This document shows, in pieces, positions 55,071 to 64,000 of a stretch of DNA of 64,000 nt; positions within the stretch are counted from its first letter, which is position 1; each line of letters opens with the position of its first letter. The notes beneath the pieces were generated by a model, which was not told the origin of the DNA, ran no database searches, and saw only the letters and a list, made by a program, of their open reading frames with translations. Source of the stretch: an uncultured SAR86 cluster bacterium (GTDB taxonomy: Bacteria; Pseudomonadota; Gammaproteobacteria; Magnimaribacterales; D2472); assembly GCA_902599315.1 (NCBI GenBank), contig CACKEY010000003.1, positions 62,001-126,000 on the forward strand, in the 5' to 3' direction. Position numbers and translations under genes: made by a program.

Positions 55071-56159
55071 ATGAATATGAAAGAAAACTTTCTAAATTTT
55101 ATAGATAGCGTAAAGCCTGAAAAAGACTTTATTGATGAAGAAATTCCAAAAGCGCCAAATTATGAAGATAAATCATATTGGGCAGCTTTGCCTGAGCAAG
55201 ATGGATTACATAACTTATCACCTGATAATAAACCTTCCATGGAAATTAAAAATTTTGATGTCTTTTATATTCATCCAACCGGTTATTTTTTAAAACATTG
55301 GAATGAGCCACTTGAAGAAGATTCTGCCTCATATGAGAGGACTGGGAGTCATCTAGCATCTCAAGCATCTGCATTCTCAGAAACATGTAACGTTTATGCT
55401 CCTTACTACCGACAAGCAACATATTTTTCATTTTATGATACACAGTCAAACGGAGCTTTAGCTCAAGATGTTGCCTATTCTGATGTTGTGAATGCATTTA
55501 ATGTATATATGGAAAAATTCAATTCTGGAAGACCCTTTTTTATAGCTGGCCATAGCCAAGGAGCATTGCACGGACAACGACTTGTACACGAATATATTTC
55601 CATGAATCCAAATAGGCAGAAATTTATTGCAGCATATTTGATTGGATACATATTACCAATAAAGCATTTCAATAATTTATATCCTGATCTTTTCATTTCT
55701 AAATCTGCAGATGATCAAAAATCAATAATTTCATGGAGCACAGGTTTGCAGGGATTTACTAGAAGCAGAGCCCATTCAATGTTTTGGTTACCCGATGGAT
55801 GGACAACTGAAAACATGGAACAGCCAATAGTGTGTCAAAACCCTTTATGCTGGACTTCAAATAATGATTGGCAGCATGACAAAAATAATATTGTTATTAG
55901 ACTAAGATCAAATAATTCTTTTCTAACTGACTATTCTGCTACAAAACATAAACACTCTAAGATATCGATCGATTCAATTGATGATTTAGACTTTGAAGCC
56001 AGGTATTCTAAAAACTTCATGATTGAAACTCGAGGACCATTAATTGATAAAATCAAACCATTTGCTCCTAATGGAGATCTACACAACTTTGATATTTCAT
56101 TGTTTTGGGGCGCAATCAGAAATAACGTTAAAGTAAGAGCAAATGCATTTCAAACATAA
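55071..56159 (+). CDS. DUF3089 family alpha/beta hydrolase
   Basis: A 362-residue protein of the DUF3089 (PF11288) group. FDVFYIHPTGYFL and CNVYAPYYRQATY are the family openings. The nucleophile elbow is GHSQG at residues 160-164. No signal peptide is present, unlike many relatives. A second ATG at 55077 is possible. It overlaps the next alpha/beta hydrolase gene by 17 bases. Function in this family is poorly known; lipase/esterase activity is expected. Confidence 0.85.
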   Translation: MNMKENFLNFIDSVKPEKDFIDEEIPKAPNYEDKSYWAALPEQDGLHNLSPDNKPSMEIKNFDVFYIHPTGYFLKHWNEPLEEDSASYERTGSHLASQASAFSETCNVYAPYYRQATYFSFYDTQSNGALAQDVAYSDVVNAFNVYMEKFNSGRPFFIAGHSQGALHGQRLVHEYISMNPNRQKFIAAYLIGYILPIKHFNNLYPDLFISKSADDQKSIISWSTGLQGFTRSRAHSMFWLPDGWTTENMEQPIVCQNPLCWTSNNDWQHDKNNIVIRLRSNNSFLTDYSATKHKHSKISIDSIDDLDFEARYSKNFMIETRGPLIDKIKPFAPNGDLHNFDISLFWGAIRNNVKVRANAFQT

Positions 56160-57093
56160 ACTCAGCATTTTTTTCCTTTTAATTATTTGCATTGATGCAT
56201 CGTCGTTTAATGAAGGCTATGCTTTAAATGAAAATACAAAGATTGCTTACAGGGACTATGGACCTCCTTCTGGAGAGCCAATATTGCTAGTCACGGGATT
56301 AGGTGCTCAACTCACTCTTTGGCCTGATTTTTTAATAGATGAACTACAGGCAAATAATTTTAGACCCATTGTTTATGACAATAGAGATGTTGGTCTTTCA
56401 ACAAGATTCTCCTCACAGCCATCTCAATTCTTAAATTATTTAAAATATTTTTTATTCATTCCAATTAATCCCGAGTATTCAATTGCTGATATGGCATCCG
56501 ATGGTATATCTGTTCTTGATGAATTGAAAATTGATCAATCACACATCTTGGGAATGTCCATGGGAGGCATGATTTCTCAAGTGATGGTTGCTAATTATCC
56601 CTCTCGAGTTAAGTCATTTACTATGATTTCATCTACAGCATCAACCCCCAATCCATTCAATGGACCAGAATTCAAGATCACAAGACAACTATTAAAAAGA
56701 TCTGCTGCTAAAGATGACATTGAGGGCAGGATAGAGCAATCTATTAAACTTTTTGGGCTAATTGGGACACCTGATACTAATTATGACACTCCAGAATTTA
56801 GAGAAGATATGCGTTCATACATAAAAAGAGGAGGAGACGATGGGGGTTTTATAAGACAAATGGCTGCCATTGTTGGTTCAAAAAATAGAAAAAAATTAAT
56901 CAAATCTATTGAGACTCCAACCTTAATCATTCATGGAGACATTGATCCATTAATTAAAGTTAAAAATGCATATCAGGCGCATAAACTTATTGGCTCAAGT
57001 GAGCTTATTATCGTAGAAGGAATGGGCCATTTACTTGATAAGAAGGCTTTTAAAAAATTCCAATCTCAGCTAATAAAATTTCTAAACAATTAA
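56143..57093 (+). CDS. Alpha/beta hydrolase, secreted
   Basis: A 316-residue alpha/beta hydrolase with a signal-like N terminus (KLSIFFLLIICIDASSF). LLVTGLGAQLTLWPD and VYDNRDVGLSTRF are typical of epoxide hydrolase/esterase-like proteins. Ser139 sits in GMSMGGMIS; Asp and His are likely in IHGDIDPL and EGMGHLLD. It starts within the end of the DUF3089 gene, so the two are co-translated. Substrate unknown. Confidence 0.85.
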   Translation: MHFKHKLSIFFLLIICIDASSFNEGYALNENTKIAYRDYGPPSGEPILLVTGLGAQLTLWPDFLIDELQANNFRPIVYDNRDVGLSTRFSSQPSQFLNYLKYFLFIPINPEYSIADMASDGISVLDELKIDQSHILGMSMGGMISQVMVANYPSRVKSFTMISSTASTPNPFNGPEFKITRQLLKRSAAKDDIEGRIEQSIKLFGLIGTPDTNYDTPEFREDMRSYIKRGGDDGGFIRQMAAIVGSKNRKKLIKSIETPTLIIHGDIDPLIKVKNAYQAHKLIGSSELIIVEGMGHLLDKKAFKKFQSQLIKFLNN

Positions 57094-57127
57094 ACAGAAA
57101 ACATAATTTTTTTCGATACAATATCGC

Positions 57128-58528
57128 ATGGCTATTCAAGCAAAAGAAAAATTTTTTTATGCCTCAGGAGCAATCGCAAATGGAGTTAAGAATGACGCCT
57201 TTACATTCTTCCTTTTATTTTTTTATTCTAATATCATAGGCCTGACCCCAGGATTAGCCAGTTTAGCAATCTTTATAGCGTTGTTAGTCGACGCTTTTAC
57301 AGATCCATTAATGGGAGTCATATCCGACAGAACTCAACATAAATTAGGAAGACGACATCCATATTTTTTACTAGGTATGATTCCGATGGCATTGTCTTAC
57401 TTCATGCTTTTTTCTATTCAGACTTCTTGGCAGCTATCTCAACAACATTTATTTCTATGGATGCTAAGTTTTACCTTATTAACAAGATTAGGCATGACAA
57501 TTTTTGAAGTACCACATAGATCACTGGGAAGCGAAATGACAAGATCATACACTGAAAGAACATCAATATTTGCAGCCAGGGAGCTTCTAGGATGGTTTGG
57601 TGGTTTATTTAATGCATTTTTAGCCTACACAATATTTTTCAAAGATACTCCTGATTACATGCCTGGAACAAAGAATCCTGATCCATGGATCTATTACGGT
57701 ATGACTGGAGCAACTATAATGTGTATTTCAGTCTTGCTTACATACTTTGGAACATTAAAGTATCGCAATCATTCCGATGCAAAAATAGCAACTTTCAATT
57801 TAAAGTTAATACTAAATCAAATTTTTATTGCTTTAAAAAATAAATCTTTTTTAATATTCTTCTTTGGATATTTGTTTATTGCAATTAGTTGGGGCATGGG
57901 AAGTTCTTTGCAGATATATATGAACACATATTTCTGGGAATTTAAATCAATTATGCTAGCTTCATATTTAGGCATATATGTTCTATCAACATTAAGCGCG
58001 TACTTAATAGTTCCTAGATTAGTTCAAATAATTGAAAAAAAAACTATTTTATTAATTGCGATTTCTTTTGCAGCTTTAATACCCCCAATACCCATAATTT
58101 TGTTTATTAATAACTTACTTCCAGATACAGGCACTTGGAATCTTTTTTACGCAACAATTCCATTTGTATATGTTGCAAATACTTGTTTATCCTCAAGTGC
58201 GATTATAAGAGAATCAATGTTGGGTGATATAAGTGATGAAGTTGAATTAGAAAGTGGTATAGGTCAGCAAGGATTAATGTTTGCTTCAAGCTCTTTGATT
58301 GGTAAATTGAATACGGGTTTAGGAATTTTAATGGCCGGCATTACCTTAGAATTTATAAATTTTCCTCAGGGAACTGATGTCACACCTTCTGCAGAAAATA
58401 TATTCAATCTTGCAATGGTTCAAGGTCCATTAGTTGCAATTTTAATGATTATTCCATTTGGAATATTTTCATTATATAAGATAGATAGATATAGACATCA
58501 ACAAATTCTTGCTAAACTAAATCACTAA
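57128..58528 (+). CDS. GPH-type MFS symporter (MelB-like)
   Basis: A 466-residue, 12-helix transporter of the glycoside-pentoside-hexuronide:cation symporter type. DAFTDPLMGVISDRTQHKLG and RRHPYFLLGM are its diagnostic loop. GDISDEVELESGIGQQGLMF is the matching block in the second half. Marine relatives often carry sugars or amino sugars with sodium. It sits behind the hydrolase genes, which may release its substrate; that is inferred. Confidence 0.87.
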   Translation: MAIQAKEKFFYASGAIANGVKNDAFTFFLLFFYSNIIGLTPGLASLAIFIALLVDAFTDPLMGVISDRTQHKLGRRHPYFLLGMIPMALSYFMLFSIQTSWQLSQQHLFLWMLSFTLLTRLGMTIFEVPHRSLGSEMTRSYTERTSIFAARELLGWFGGLFNAFLAYTIFFKDTPDYMPGTKNPDPWIYYGMTGATIMCISVLLTYFGTLKYRNHSDAKIATFNLKLILNQIFIALKNKSFLIFFFGYLFIAISWGMGSSLQIYMNTYFWEFKSIMLASYLGIYVLSTLSAYLIVPRLVQIIEKKTILLIAISFAALIPPIPIILFINNLLPDTGTWNLFYATIPFVYVANTCLSSSAIIRESMLGDISDEVELESGIGQQGLMFASSSLIGKLNTGLGILMAGITLEFINFPQGTDVTPSAENIFNLAMVQGPLVAILMIIPFGIFSLYKIDRYRHQQILAKLNH

Positions 58529-58547
58529 AACATTAATTTTATTAATT

Positions 58548-58793
58548 ATGAAAGCAGCACATGTAATCACGTTATTTCTTTGGGCATTTGGGATAGTGAA
58601 TCTTTTTGAACCATTCAACGGATGGTTATTTTATTTGGCTTCAGGGATATTCTACTTGCTTCTTATTGCGCATTTGGTTGAATGTGTTGTCTACAGAAAT
58701 AAAATTCTTAATTCTAATGATTCTCCATTTGTTGCATTTTCTATGACCCTTTTGTTTGGTGTTATATACCTTAGCTCAATAAAAGACTCTTAA
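58548..58793 (+). CDS. DUF1145-like small membrane protein
   Basis: An 81-residue protein with two to three hydrophobic segments (VITLFLWAFGIVNLFEPF, WLFYLASGIFYLLLIAHLVE, AFSMTLLFGVIYL). It resembles the DUF1145/YhhL group (FEPFNGW and HLVECVVYRNKI). The function is unknown. It fits the 20- and 2-base gaps to its neighbours. Confidence 0.65.
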   Translation: MKAAHVITLFLWAFGIVNLFEPFNGWLFYLASGIFYLLLIAHLVECVVYRNKILNSNDSPFVAFSMTLLFGVIYLSSIKDS

Positions 58794-58795
58794 TT

Positions 58796-60166
58796 TTGGA
58801 AGTTTTAGATGGGGGAGATAAAATCCCTAAAGGGTCAATGGGTGTATGGAAACTCGCGTGGCCTTCAATTCTTACAAATCTTTTCTATGCTACTAGCTCA
58901 ATCGTTGCAATTAAAGTAGTTGGAGGTCTTGGACCTGATGCAATTGCTGCAGCAGTAACAGGCCAAAGAGTTACATTTATTCTGCAAGCTATTTTAACCG
59001 GAGTTTTAGCTGGATCAACAGCATTAATTGCGAGACATTGGGGCGCAAAAGATAAGTTAGAGGCAGGAATTTTTTTTACTAGAACTGTTCAATTGGTAAT
59101 TTTTTTATCTATTATTTCTGCATTTTTAATCTGGCAATTTGCTGAACCACTCGTAAGATTTTTCGGCCTAAAAAATCAAGCTCTAATTTACTCCTCAGAT
59201 TATTTAAAAGCTATTGCACCTTTTTATATAGCATTTGGATGTGGAATGGCATTAATTACTGCATTGAGAGCTGTTGGAGATGTAAAGACACCTTTGTTTA
59301 TTGGTGTGATTATGAATTTATTTGCTATTTTTTTTATGTTAGTTTTCGTGAATGGATGGCTTGGTTTTCCTGAATATGGTGTGATTGGCGCAGCTCTTGG
59401 AAATGGTCTTTCATTTGTTATAGGAGCGCTATTATTAATAGTATTTTGGTTATCAAATCAATTATCTGTTAGATATTCAACAATCTTTGATCTAGATTTA
59501 GATCGAGTGAAAGAAATTTTTAAAGTGGGTTTGCCAGCAGCACTTGAACAAGTTATTTTTCAAATTGGTATTACAGCTTTTCTTATTTTAGTTGCATTCT
59601 ATGGAACAGAAGCCTACGCAGCTTACGGAATTGGAGTTCAAATTTTATCTTTTTCATTTGTTATAGGATTTGGTTTTTCTATAGCTGGAGCTACATTGGT
59701 TGGACAGCACCTCGGTGCTAAAAATAAAAATCAAGCAAAAAGAGCTGGATGGGGAGCAATGAGACTCTCTATAGTTTCTATGACATTTTTTGGAGTTATT
59801 ATTGCTACATTTGCTGAGCCGTTGGCAAGATTTATGATTGATAATGATGAAGTAGTAAGATTAACTGTAATATTTATATGGTTGCTAGGATCAATGCAGC
59901 CACTAATGGCAATAGAATTTTCACTTGGTGGAGCACTTAGAGGCGCAGGCGACACTAAAACCCCCCTAGCAATTACATTAACGTGTTTACTTTTTATAAG
60001 AGTATTTCTTGCGGTAATTTTCTTTTTACTAGATGCTAGCATAGAAATAATTTTCTCAACCCTCCTTGCTGACTACATAGTAAAAGGTTTTTTATATGTT
60101 TCTAGATTTAGATCTGATAAGTGGATGAATGTATTAAAGATTAAGGAAGTTGATCAGCAACCTTAA
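58796..60166 (+). CDS. MATE family efflux transporter
   Basis: A 456-residue, 12-helix exporter of the MATE family, usually sodium- or proton-driven. Duplicated halves begin VWKLAWPSILTNLFYATSS and VKEIFKVGLPAALEQVIF; GGALRGAGDTKTPLAITL is the family block. The called start is TTG at 58796; an ATG at 58838, just before VWKLAWP, is an alternative. Its end overlaps the convergent DUF349 gene by 26 bases. Substrate unknown. Confidence 0.88.
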   Translation: MEVLDGGDKIPKGSMGVWKLAWPSILTNLFYATSSIVAIKVVGGLGPDAIAAAVTGQRVTFILQAILTGVLAGSTALIARHWGAKDKLEAGIFFTRTVQLVIFLSIISAFLIWQFAEPLVRFFGLKNQALIYSSDYLKAIAPFYIAFGCGMALITALRAVGDVKTPLFIGVIMNLFAIFFMLVFVNGWLGFPEYGVIGAALGNGLSFVIGALLLIVFWLSNQLSVRYSTIFDLDLDRVKEIFKVGLPAALEQVIFQIGITAFLILVAFYGTEAYAAYGIGVQILSFSFVIGFGFSIAGATLVGQHLGAKNKNQAKRAGWGAMRLSIVSMTFFGVIIATFAEPLARFMIDNDEVVRLTVIFIWLLGSMQPLMAIEFSLGGALRGAGDTKTPLAITLTCLLFIRVFLAVIFFLLDASIEIIFSTLLADYIVKGFLYVSRFRSDKWMNVLKIKEVDQQP

Positions 60167-61571
60167 TAAAAACTTCATTCACTCTTTTCCAAAGCTTATT
60201 TTCATTTGCATTAGTTTTGTGTGATTGAAGGTTGTTAATAAACTTAATTAATAGATTTTTAACATCATCTTTTGAGATGCTTGTCCCTGAAAATTTATTT
60301 TGTAACATCTCTAAGGCTATCTTTTGCTTGAGAGCTTGATTAGACTTTGGCGGATCTATTTGTGCAATAAGCTCAAGCTTAACTACACTTTCAAGTAAAG
60401 CATCTTCATCTCCATTATAAAGAGGGGACTTTAATACCTTTAAAATATCTTTATTAATAATTTCATTTTGCGCATCTCCTTTCTCAAGATTATTAAGAAT
60501 ATTTTTATATGCTTCTATTTTATCTTCGAGAATTATTGAAATTTGTTTTTTTTCGAATGCTCTAACTTCTTTCTGAAGTTTAATAAATTCTGGAGACTTT
60601 CTAACTTTAGCAATATCTTTAATTTGACTTTTAATTTTATTAACCTTGCTGTTATCTTCCCTGAGCTCATTTGATAAATTTTTAATAAGAGCAAGCTCAT
60701 CATTTGCTGCTGCTTTTTCTTCAACAAAAAACTTATCAGCAGCTTCGTTTAGTTTTTTCCATAAAAGAGGCTCATTTTTTTTCCCACTTGGACCTGTTTC
60801 TTGATATTCACGTTTAATTTTTTTAAATTTTTGTATGCACACCTGATTATCATCATCACTAATTAATTCCACTTTTTTTATTAGGGACTCTTTGATCTTA
60901 TAATTTTTATTTTCTTGATCTTTGATAGCATCATTGATTGGCTCTCTAGAAAGGTGAAATTCGGATTTTAATTTTGAGAAGTCTTCATCGAGCACTGGAG
61001 CAAATTTTTGCCATGACTGAAAAGTTTTACTTAAGTATTTAGTCATATCAATTAATCCAGGCCATTTTCCAGAATACTTGTTAGTATATTGATTAATATC
61101 TTCTATTATTTTCATTCTCTCCATAGCATTAGAGATTTTAATAGCTTTTAATTCCTCATAATATTGTGCGCATGGCTCCCATGCTTTATCTGTAAGCTTT
61201 TTAAAGCTCATCCATTGATCGCGACTTGCTGGTTTGGAAGTCTGATCTAATAACTGCCATCTTGTTTGTAAACTATGAATTTCGTTAGCTTGCTTTTTGG
61301 GATTTTCTAAAGGTTTAGAGATTAATTTTTCAATCTCTTCAATAATTTCATTTCTTTTTGGATTTGTCGCAAATGAAGAGATTTCATTAAAGTATCTAGA
61401 TTGAGCAGACATAAAATTAAATCTATGTCTCAATTTATTCGAAACTTTTCCCTCCGCTTTTATTAATCTTGAAACTTCGCTAACAATTTTTTGTGCTAAT
61501 TTTATTTGACCAGCTTCAAAATGTTTTTCAGCTTTGTCTAGTGAGTTAAATAAAGTTTTGTGAGTTTCCAC
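60141..61571 (-). CDS. DUF349 coiled-coil protein
   Basis: A 476-residue, Lys/Glu-rich helical protein. It contains repeated three-helix units of the DUF349 (PF03993) type, seen as LQTRWQLLDQTSKPASRDQW and KKIKREYQETGPSGKKNEPLLWKKLNEAADKFF (short core: LWKKLNEAADKFF). No signal peptide, membrane segment or catalytic motif. Relatives are widespread in gammaproteobacteria with an unclear role. It diverges from trpS by 33 bases. Confidence 0.75.
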   Translation of the reverse strand: METHKTLFNSLDKAEKHFEAGQIKLAQKIVSEVSRLIKAEGKVSNKLRHRFNFMSAQSRYFNEISSFATNPKRNEIIEEIEKLISKPLENPKKQANEIHSLQTRWQLLDQTSKPASRDQWMSFKKLTDKAWEPCAQYYEELKAIKISNAMERMKIIEDINQYTNKYSGKWPGLIDMTKYLSKTFQSWQKFAPVLDEDFSKLKSEFHLSREPINDAIKDQENKNYKIKESLIKKVELISDDDNQVCIQKFKKIKREYQETGPSGKKNEPLLWKKLNEAADKFFVEEKAAANDELALIKNLSNELREDNSKVNKIKSQIKDIAKVRKSPEFIKLQKEVRAFEKKQISIILEDKIEAYKNILNNLEKGDAQNEIINKDILKVLKSPLYNGDEDALLESVVKLELIAQIDPPKSNQALKQKIALEMLQNKFSGTSISKDDVKNLLIKFINNLQSHKTNANENKLWKRVNEVFIKVADQLP

Positions 61572-61604
61572 AATAGTTAATTTTGATGTTTATAATTATC
61601 TTAA

Positions 61605-62603
61605 ATGAAGAAAAGAATTTTAACAGGTATTACAACAACTGGTACTCCTCATATCGGAAATTATTTAGGCGCTATTAAGCCTGCGCTTGATTTAGTAGAG
61701 CCAGATAATGATTCATATTTTTTTCTTGCAGATTATCATGCTTTGATAAAACAAAATAATCCTGACGAAATTGAGAAAAGCGTTAAAAATGTTGCTCTAG
61801 CTTGGCTTTCATCAGGCTTAGATCCTGAGATTTCTAATTTTTATAGGCAGTCTGATATTCCAGAAGTTCATGAATTAACATGGATTTTAAATTGTAGTGC
61901 ATCCAAAGGACTGCTAAATAGGGCTCATGCCTATAAATCAATGACGGCTGAAAATACTCAAGCTGGAAATGATGAGGATAAAGCTATTAATATGGGGTTA
62001 TTTTCATATCCAGTATTGATGGCATCAGATATTTTGATATTTAATGCAACACATGTACCTGTTGGACCTGATCAAGCTCAGCATATGGAAATGACTCGAG
62101 ATATAGCTGGTACTTTTAATCATTCATATTCAAATTTATTAGTGTTACCAGAGGCCATTATTCAGAATGAAGTATCAGTTCCAGGAATTGATGGAAGAAA
62201 AATGAGTAAATCTTATAACAATATTGTTCCATTTCTATCATCAGAAAAAGATTTAGAGAAATCTATCTCAAAAATTATTACAAATTCATTAGAGCCTGGT
62301 CAGGCAAAAGATACAAAAGACTGCACTCTTTTTCAGCTATATTCATTTTTTGCTACCACTGATGAAATTAACGAAATGAATCAAGCATACAAGGATGGAA
62401 TTGGATGGGGTGATGCTAAGAAAAAACTATTTTCAATTATTAATTCTGAAATATCTCCTATTAGAGAAAAATATTTTGAATTAAATAATAAACCAAATTT
62501 ATTAAATGACTTATTCTCTGAAGGGGCACGAAAAGTTCGTCCTCAAGCGCAAGAACTTATTGGAAGATTACGTGAGGCCTTGGGCATAAATAAAATTGTA
62601 TAA
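61605..62603 (+). CDS. trpS: Tryptophanyl-tRNA synthetase
   Basis: A 332-residue class I synthetase. The HIGH motif is PHIGNY (residues 15-20), the KMSKS motif is GRKMSKSYNN (Lys199-Ser203). The specificity region VGPDQAQHMEMTRDIA is intact. Complete and of normal length. Its 3' end overlaps the MFS gene by 8 bases. Confidence 0.96.
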   Translation: MKKRILTGITTTGTPHIGNYLGAIKPALDLVEPDNDSYFFLADYHALIKQNNPDEIEKSVKNVALAWLSSGLDPEISNFYRQSDIPEVHELTWILNCSASKGLLNRAHAYKSMTAENTQAGNDEDKAINMGLFSYPVLMASDILIFNATHVPVGPDQAQHMEMTRDIAGTFNHSYSNLLVLPEAIIQNEVSVPGIDGRKMSKSYNNIVPFLSSEKDLEKSISKIITNSLEPGQAKDTKDCTLFQLYSFFATTDEINEMNQAYKDGIGWGDAKKKLFSIINSEISPIREKYFELNNKPNLLNDLFSEGARKVRPQAQELIGRLREALGINKIV

Positions 62604-63801
62604 ACCTTCATTTTGGCTCAAATTTGGTTTATTTTCAGTTGGCCTTGGTCAATCCTTTGCATTTGTCTTAGTGCCACCATTAGCTAGAGATTTAGGTTTA
62701 TCAGTTGTTGAAACATCATTAATTTTTTCTATCTCAGCAGTAGCATGGGCTGTAACTAGTTCTTCGTGGGGGAGAATATCTGATAAATATGGCAGAAGAA
62801 ATATTGCTGTCATAGGTTTAATTGGCTATTCAGTTTCAATCATTGCTTTAATTACTCCGCTTTTTCTTGTTGAAAGAAATTTATTAGATTTTGTTTTCCT
62901 TTTACCTTTATTAATATTTGGTAGGTTAATAAATGGACTTATTGGCTCAGCTACAAGGCCTGCTGCTTTTGCATATATTGCAGATATTTCAGAGAGAACT
63001 AAACGAACAAAGAAATTTGCAAGGCTTGAATCGAGCTTTTTAGTTGGGACGATAATTGGTCCTATGATAGGCGGATTTCTTTTTTTATATTCAAAACCTT
63101 TACCATTCTATATTTTTGCAACATGTGGGTTTATTTCCGCTTTAGGAATTTTCTATACATTTCCTAAAACAACTTTATTAAAAGAGAAAGCCGAGGATAT
63201 GCTTTCTAAGCTATCATTTAAAGATAAAAGTGTTTGGCCGTTTCTATTTATCGCTGCGCTTTCATCACTTTGTCAAGCATCACTATTGCAGTCAATTGGA
63301 TTTTTTATAACAGATGTTTTTTCTAACGAAAAAGATCTACCATTAGTAATTAGCTTAACATTTGTTGTGCTTTCATTATCAACAGTTGTAAGCCAATATA
63401 TATTTACTGATATAAAACCAATTAGTAATGATAAATTACTGACTTACGGGACTTTTCTTACATTGGTATCATACACTATGGCCGCATTCTCTACTTCAAT
63501 AGCATTATTTTACTTAGCTATGATGATTAATGGTTTAGGCGCAGGCATGTTTAGACCTGCAAACGCATCTTCTTTATCGCTCGCTCAAAGTCCCAATAAT
63601 CAGGGTAAGGCTGCTGGTTATTTGGGTTCAGTTATGCCAATTGGCCATGTGCTTACGCCAATTATTGCTATGCCAATATACCAACTTAGTCCTGAGTATT
63701 TATATTTTTTTAGTGCTTTCCTATGTTTTGTATCTTTATTATTTATAATATTGCATCCGAGACTAAAAAATCATGAACAAGCCAGCACTATTATTAATTA
63801 A
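62596..63801 (+). CDS. MFS transporter
   Basis: A 401-residue, 12-helix MFS transporter beginning at TTG inside the trpS end; a TAA lies 9 bases before it in frame and there is no nearby ATG. The loop 2-3 motif WGRISDKYGRRNIAVIG and RLINGLIGSATRPAAFAYIAD are those of drug/H+ antiporter-like proteins. Its last 29 bases overlap the start of hemH. Substrate unknown. Confidence 0.86.
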   Translation: MYKPSFWLKFGLFSVGLGQSFAFVLVPPLARDLGLSVVETSLIFSISAVAWAVTSSSWGRISDKYGRRNIAVIGLIGYSVSIIALITPLFLVERNLLDFVFLLPLLIFGRLINGLIGSATRPAAFAYIADISERTKRTKKFARLESSFLVGTIIGPMIGGFLFLYSKPLPFYIFATCGFISALGIFYTFPKTTLLKEKAEDMLSKLSFKDKSVWPFLFIAALSSLCQASLLQSIGFFITDVFSNEKDLPLVISLTFVVLSLSTVVSQYIFTDIKPISNDKLLTYGTFLTLVSYTMAAFSTSIALFYLAMMINGLGAGMFRPANASSLSLAQSPNNQGKAAGYLGSVMPIGHVLTPIIAMPIYQLSPEYLYFFSAFLCFVSLLFIILHPRLKNHEQASTIIN

Positions 63802-64000
63802 CTTAGGGACTCCTGACTCTCCATCATATTTTGATGTATTTAAATACCTCAGAGAATTTCTTATGGATGGAAGAGTTATCGATATTCCTTCCTTTTTTAG
63901 ATTTATTTTAGTGACTCTTATTATTTGTCCAATAAGATCATTTGCATCAAGTAAAATATATAAAGAATTATGGGATCTTTCAGGTGGCGTTTCTCCCTTG
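63773..64000 (+). CDS. hemH: Ferrochelatase, 5' part (3' end outside window)
   Basis: ATG at 63773 opens a frame that runs off the window (76 codons seen). LLLINLGTPDSPSYFDVFKY, LREFLMDGRVIDIPSF and the start of the SGGVSPL block match the N terminus of HemH, which inserts iron into protoporphyrin IX. It lies in another frame across the last 29 bases of the MFS gene. The catalytic His/Glu are beyond the edge. The TspO at 41937 is another tetrapyrrole-linked gene in the window. Confidence 0.92.
   Translation, partial: MNKPALLLINLGTPDSPSYFDVFKYLREFLMDGRVIDIPSFFRFILVTLIICPIRSFASSKIYKELWDLSGGVSPL

Overview
The window is a gene-dense, AT-rich (roughly one third G+C by eye) stretch of a Gram-negative chromosome with almost no intergenic space. 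Outer-membrane genes (a TonB-dependent receptor, porins, LolA, a lipoprotein phytase), the ftsK-lolA-crcB-serS order and the NtrC/sigma-54-type and Pho-type regulatory motifs all point to a gammaproteobacterium. The streamlined layout, the many short-chain dehydrogenases and the many nutrient-scavenging genes suggest an uncultivated marine surface lineage such as SAR86. That placement is inferred from gene content, not from a marker-gene tree. I saw no insertion sequence, prophage, CRISPR array or integrase.

Layout. (1) 1-7323 is a phosphorus region: the 3' part of a PhoR-type sensor kinase, a Ppx/GppA phosphatase and PPK2 polyphosphate kinase pair, an NTF2-like protein, a TetR regulator, a 41-residue membrane microprotein, then a PiT phosphate transporter, a porin and a beta-propeller phytase lipoprotein in a row. 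Two Pho-box-like arrays with exact 11-bp phasing lie upstream of the microprotein and of pit. (2) 7326-17071 is an acyl-CoA catabolic block: two SDRs diverge from an acyl-CoA ligase, two DUF35 proteins, two thiolase-like proteins without the usual nucleophilic cysteine, and two crotonases, followed by DedA, a HIT protein and an NTF2-like protein. (3) 17057-24849 holds an MBL hydrolase, a UMF1-type MFS transporter, a glycerophosphodiesterase, the oadGAB sodium pump and an acyltransferase. (4) 24846-28901 is a nitrogen block, torF-glnK-amtB followed by glnK-amtB, headed by a near-perfect sigma-54 promoter.

(5) 29034-36400 holds an SDR, a YhdH/AcuI-type reductase, a microprotein, trxB, and the housekeeping run ftsK-lolA-crcB-serS. 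(6) 36499-45202 holds a large Oar-like TonB receptor, a 2OG-Fe(II) oxygenase, a nucleoside transporter, TspO, a FabH-like synthase, a lipase and an SDR. (7) 45208-53035 holds a phage-type MGME1-like nuclease between SDRs, an amidohydrolase, a GMC oxidoreductase, a peptidase E homologue, an HD-domain protein with a diiron-oxygenase ligand pattern, and cysE facing a cysteine synthase. (8) 53181-64000 holds tRNA-Ser(UGA), a run of hydrolases, transporters, a DUF349 protein, trpS, an MFS transporter and the start of hemH.

The genes fit an organism that scavenges organic and inorganic phosphorus, ammonium, nucleosides and varied carboxylic or lipid substrates. The least ordinary elements are the phytase/Pho-box island, the DUF35 plus Cys-less thiolase complex, the captured phage-type exonuclease, the HD-oxygenase candidate and an ftsK gene that seems to start at ATC.
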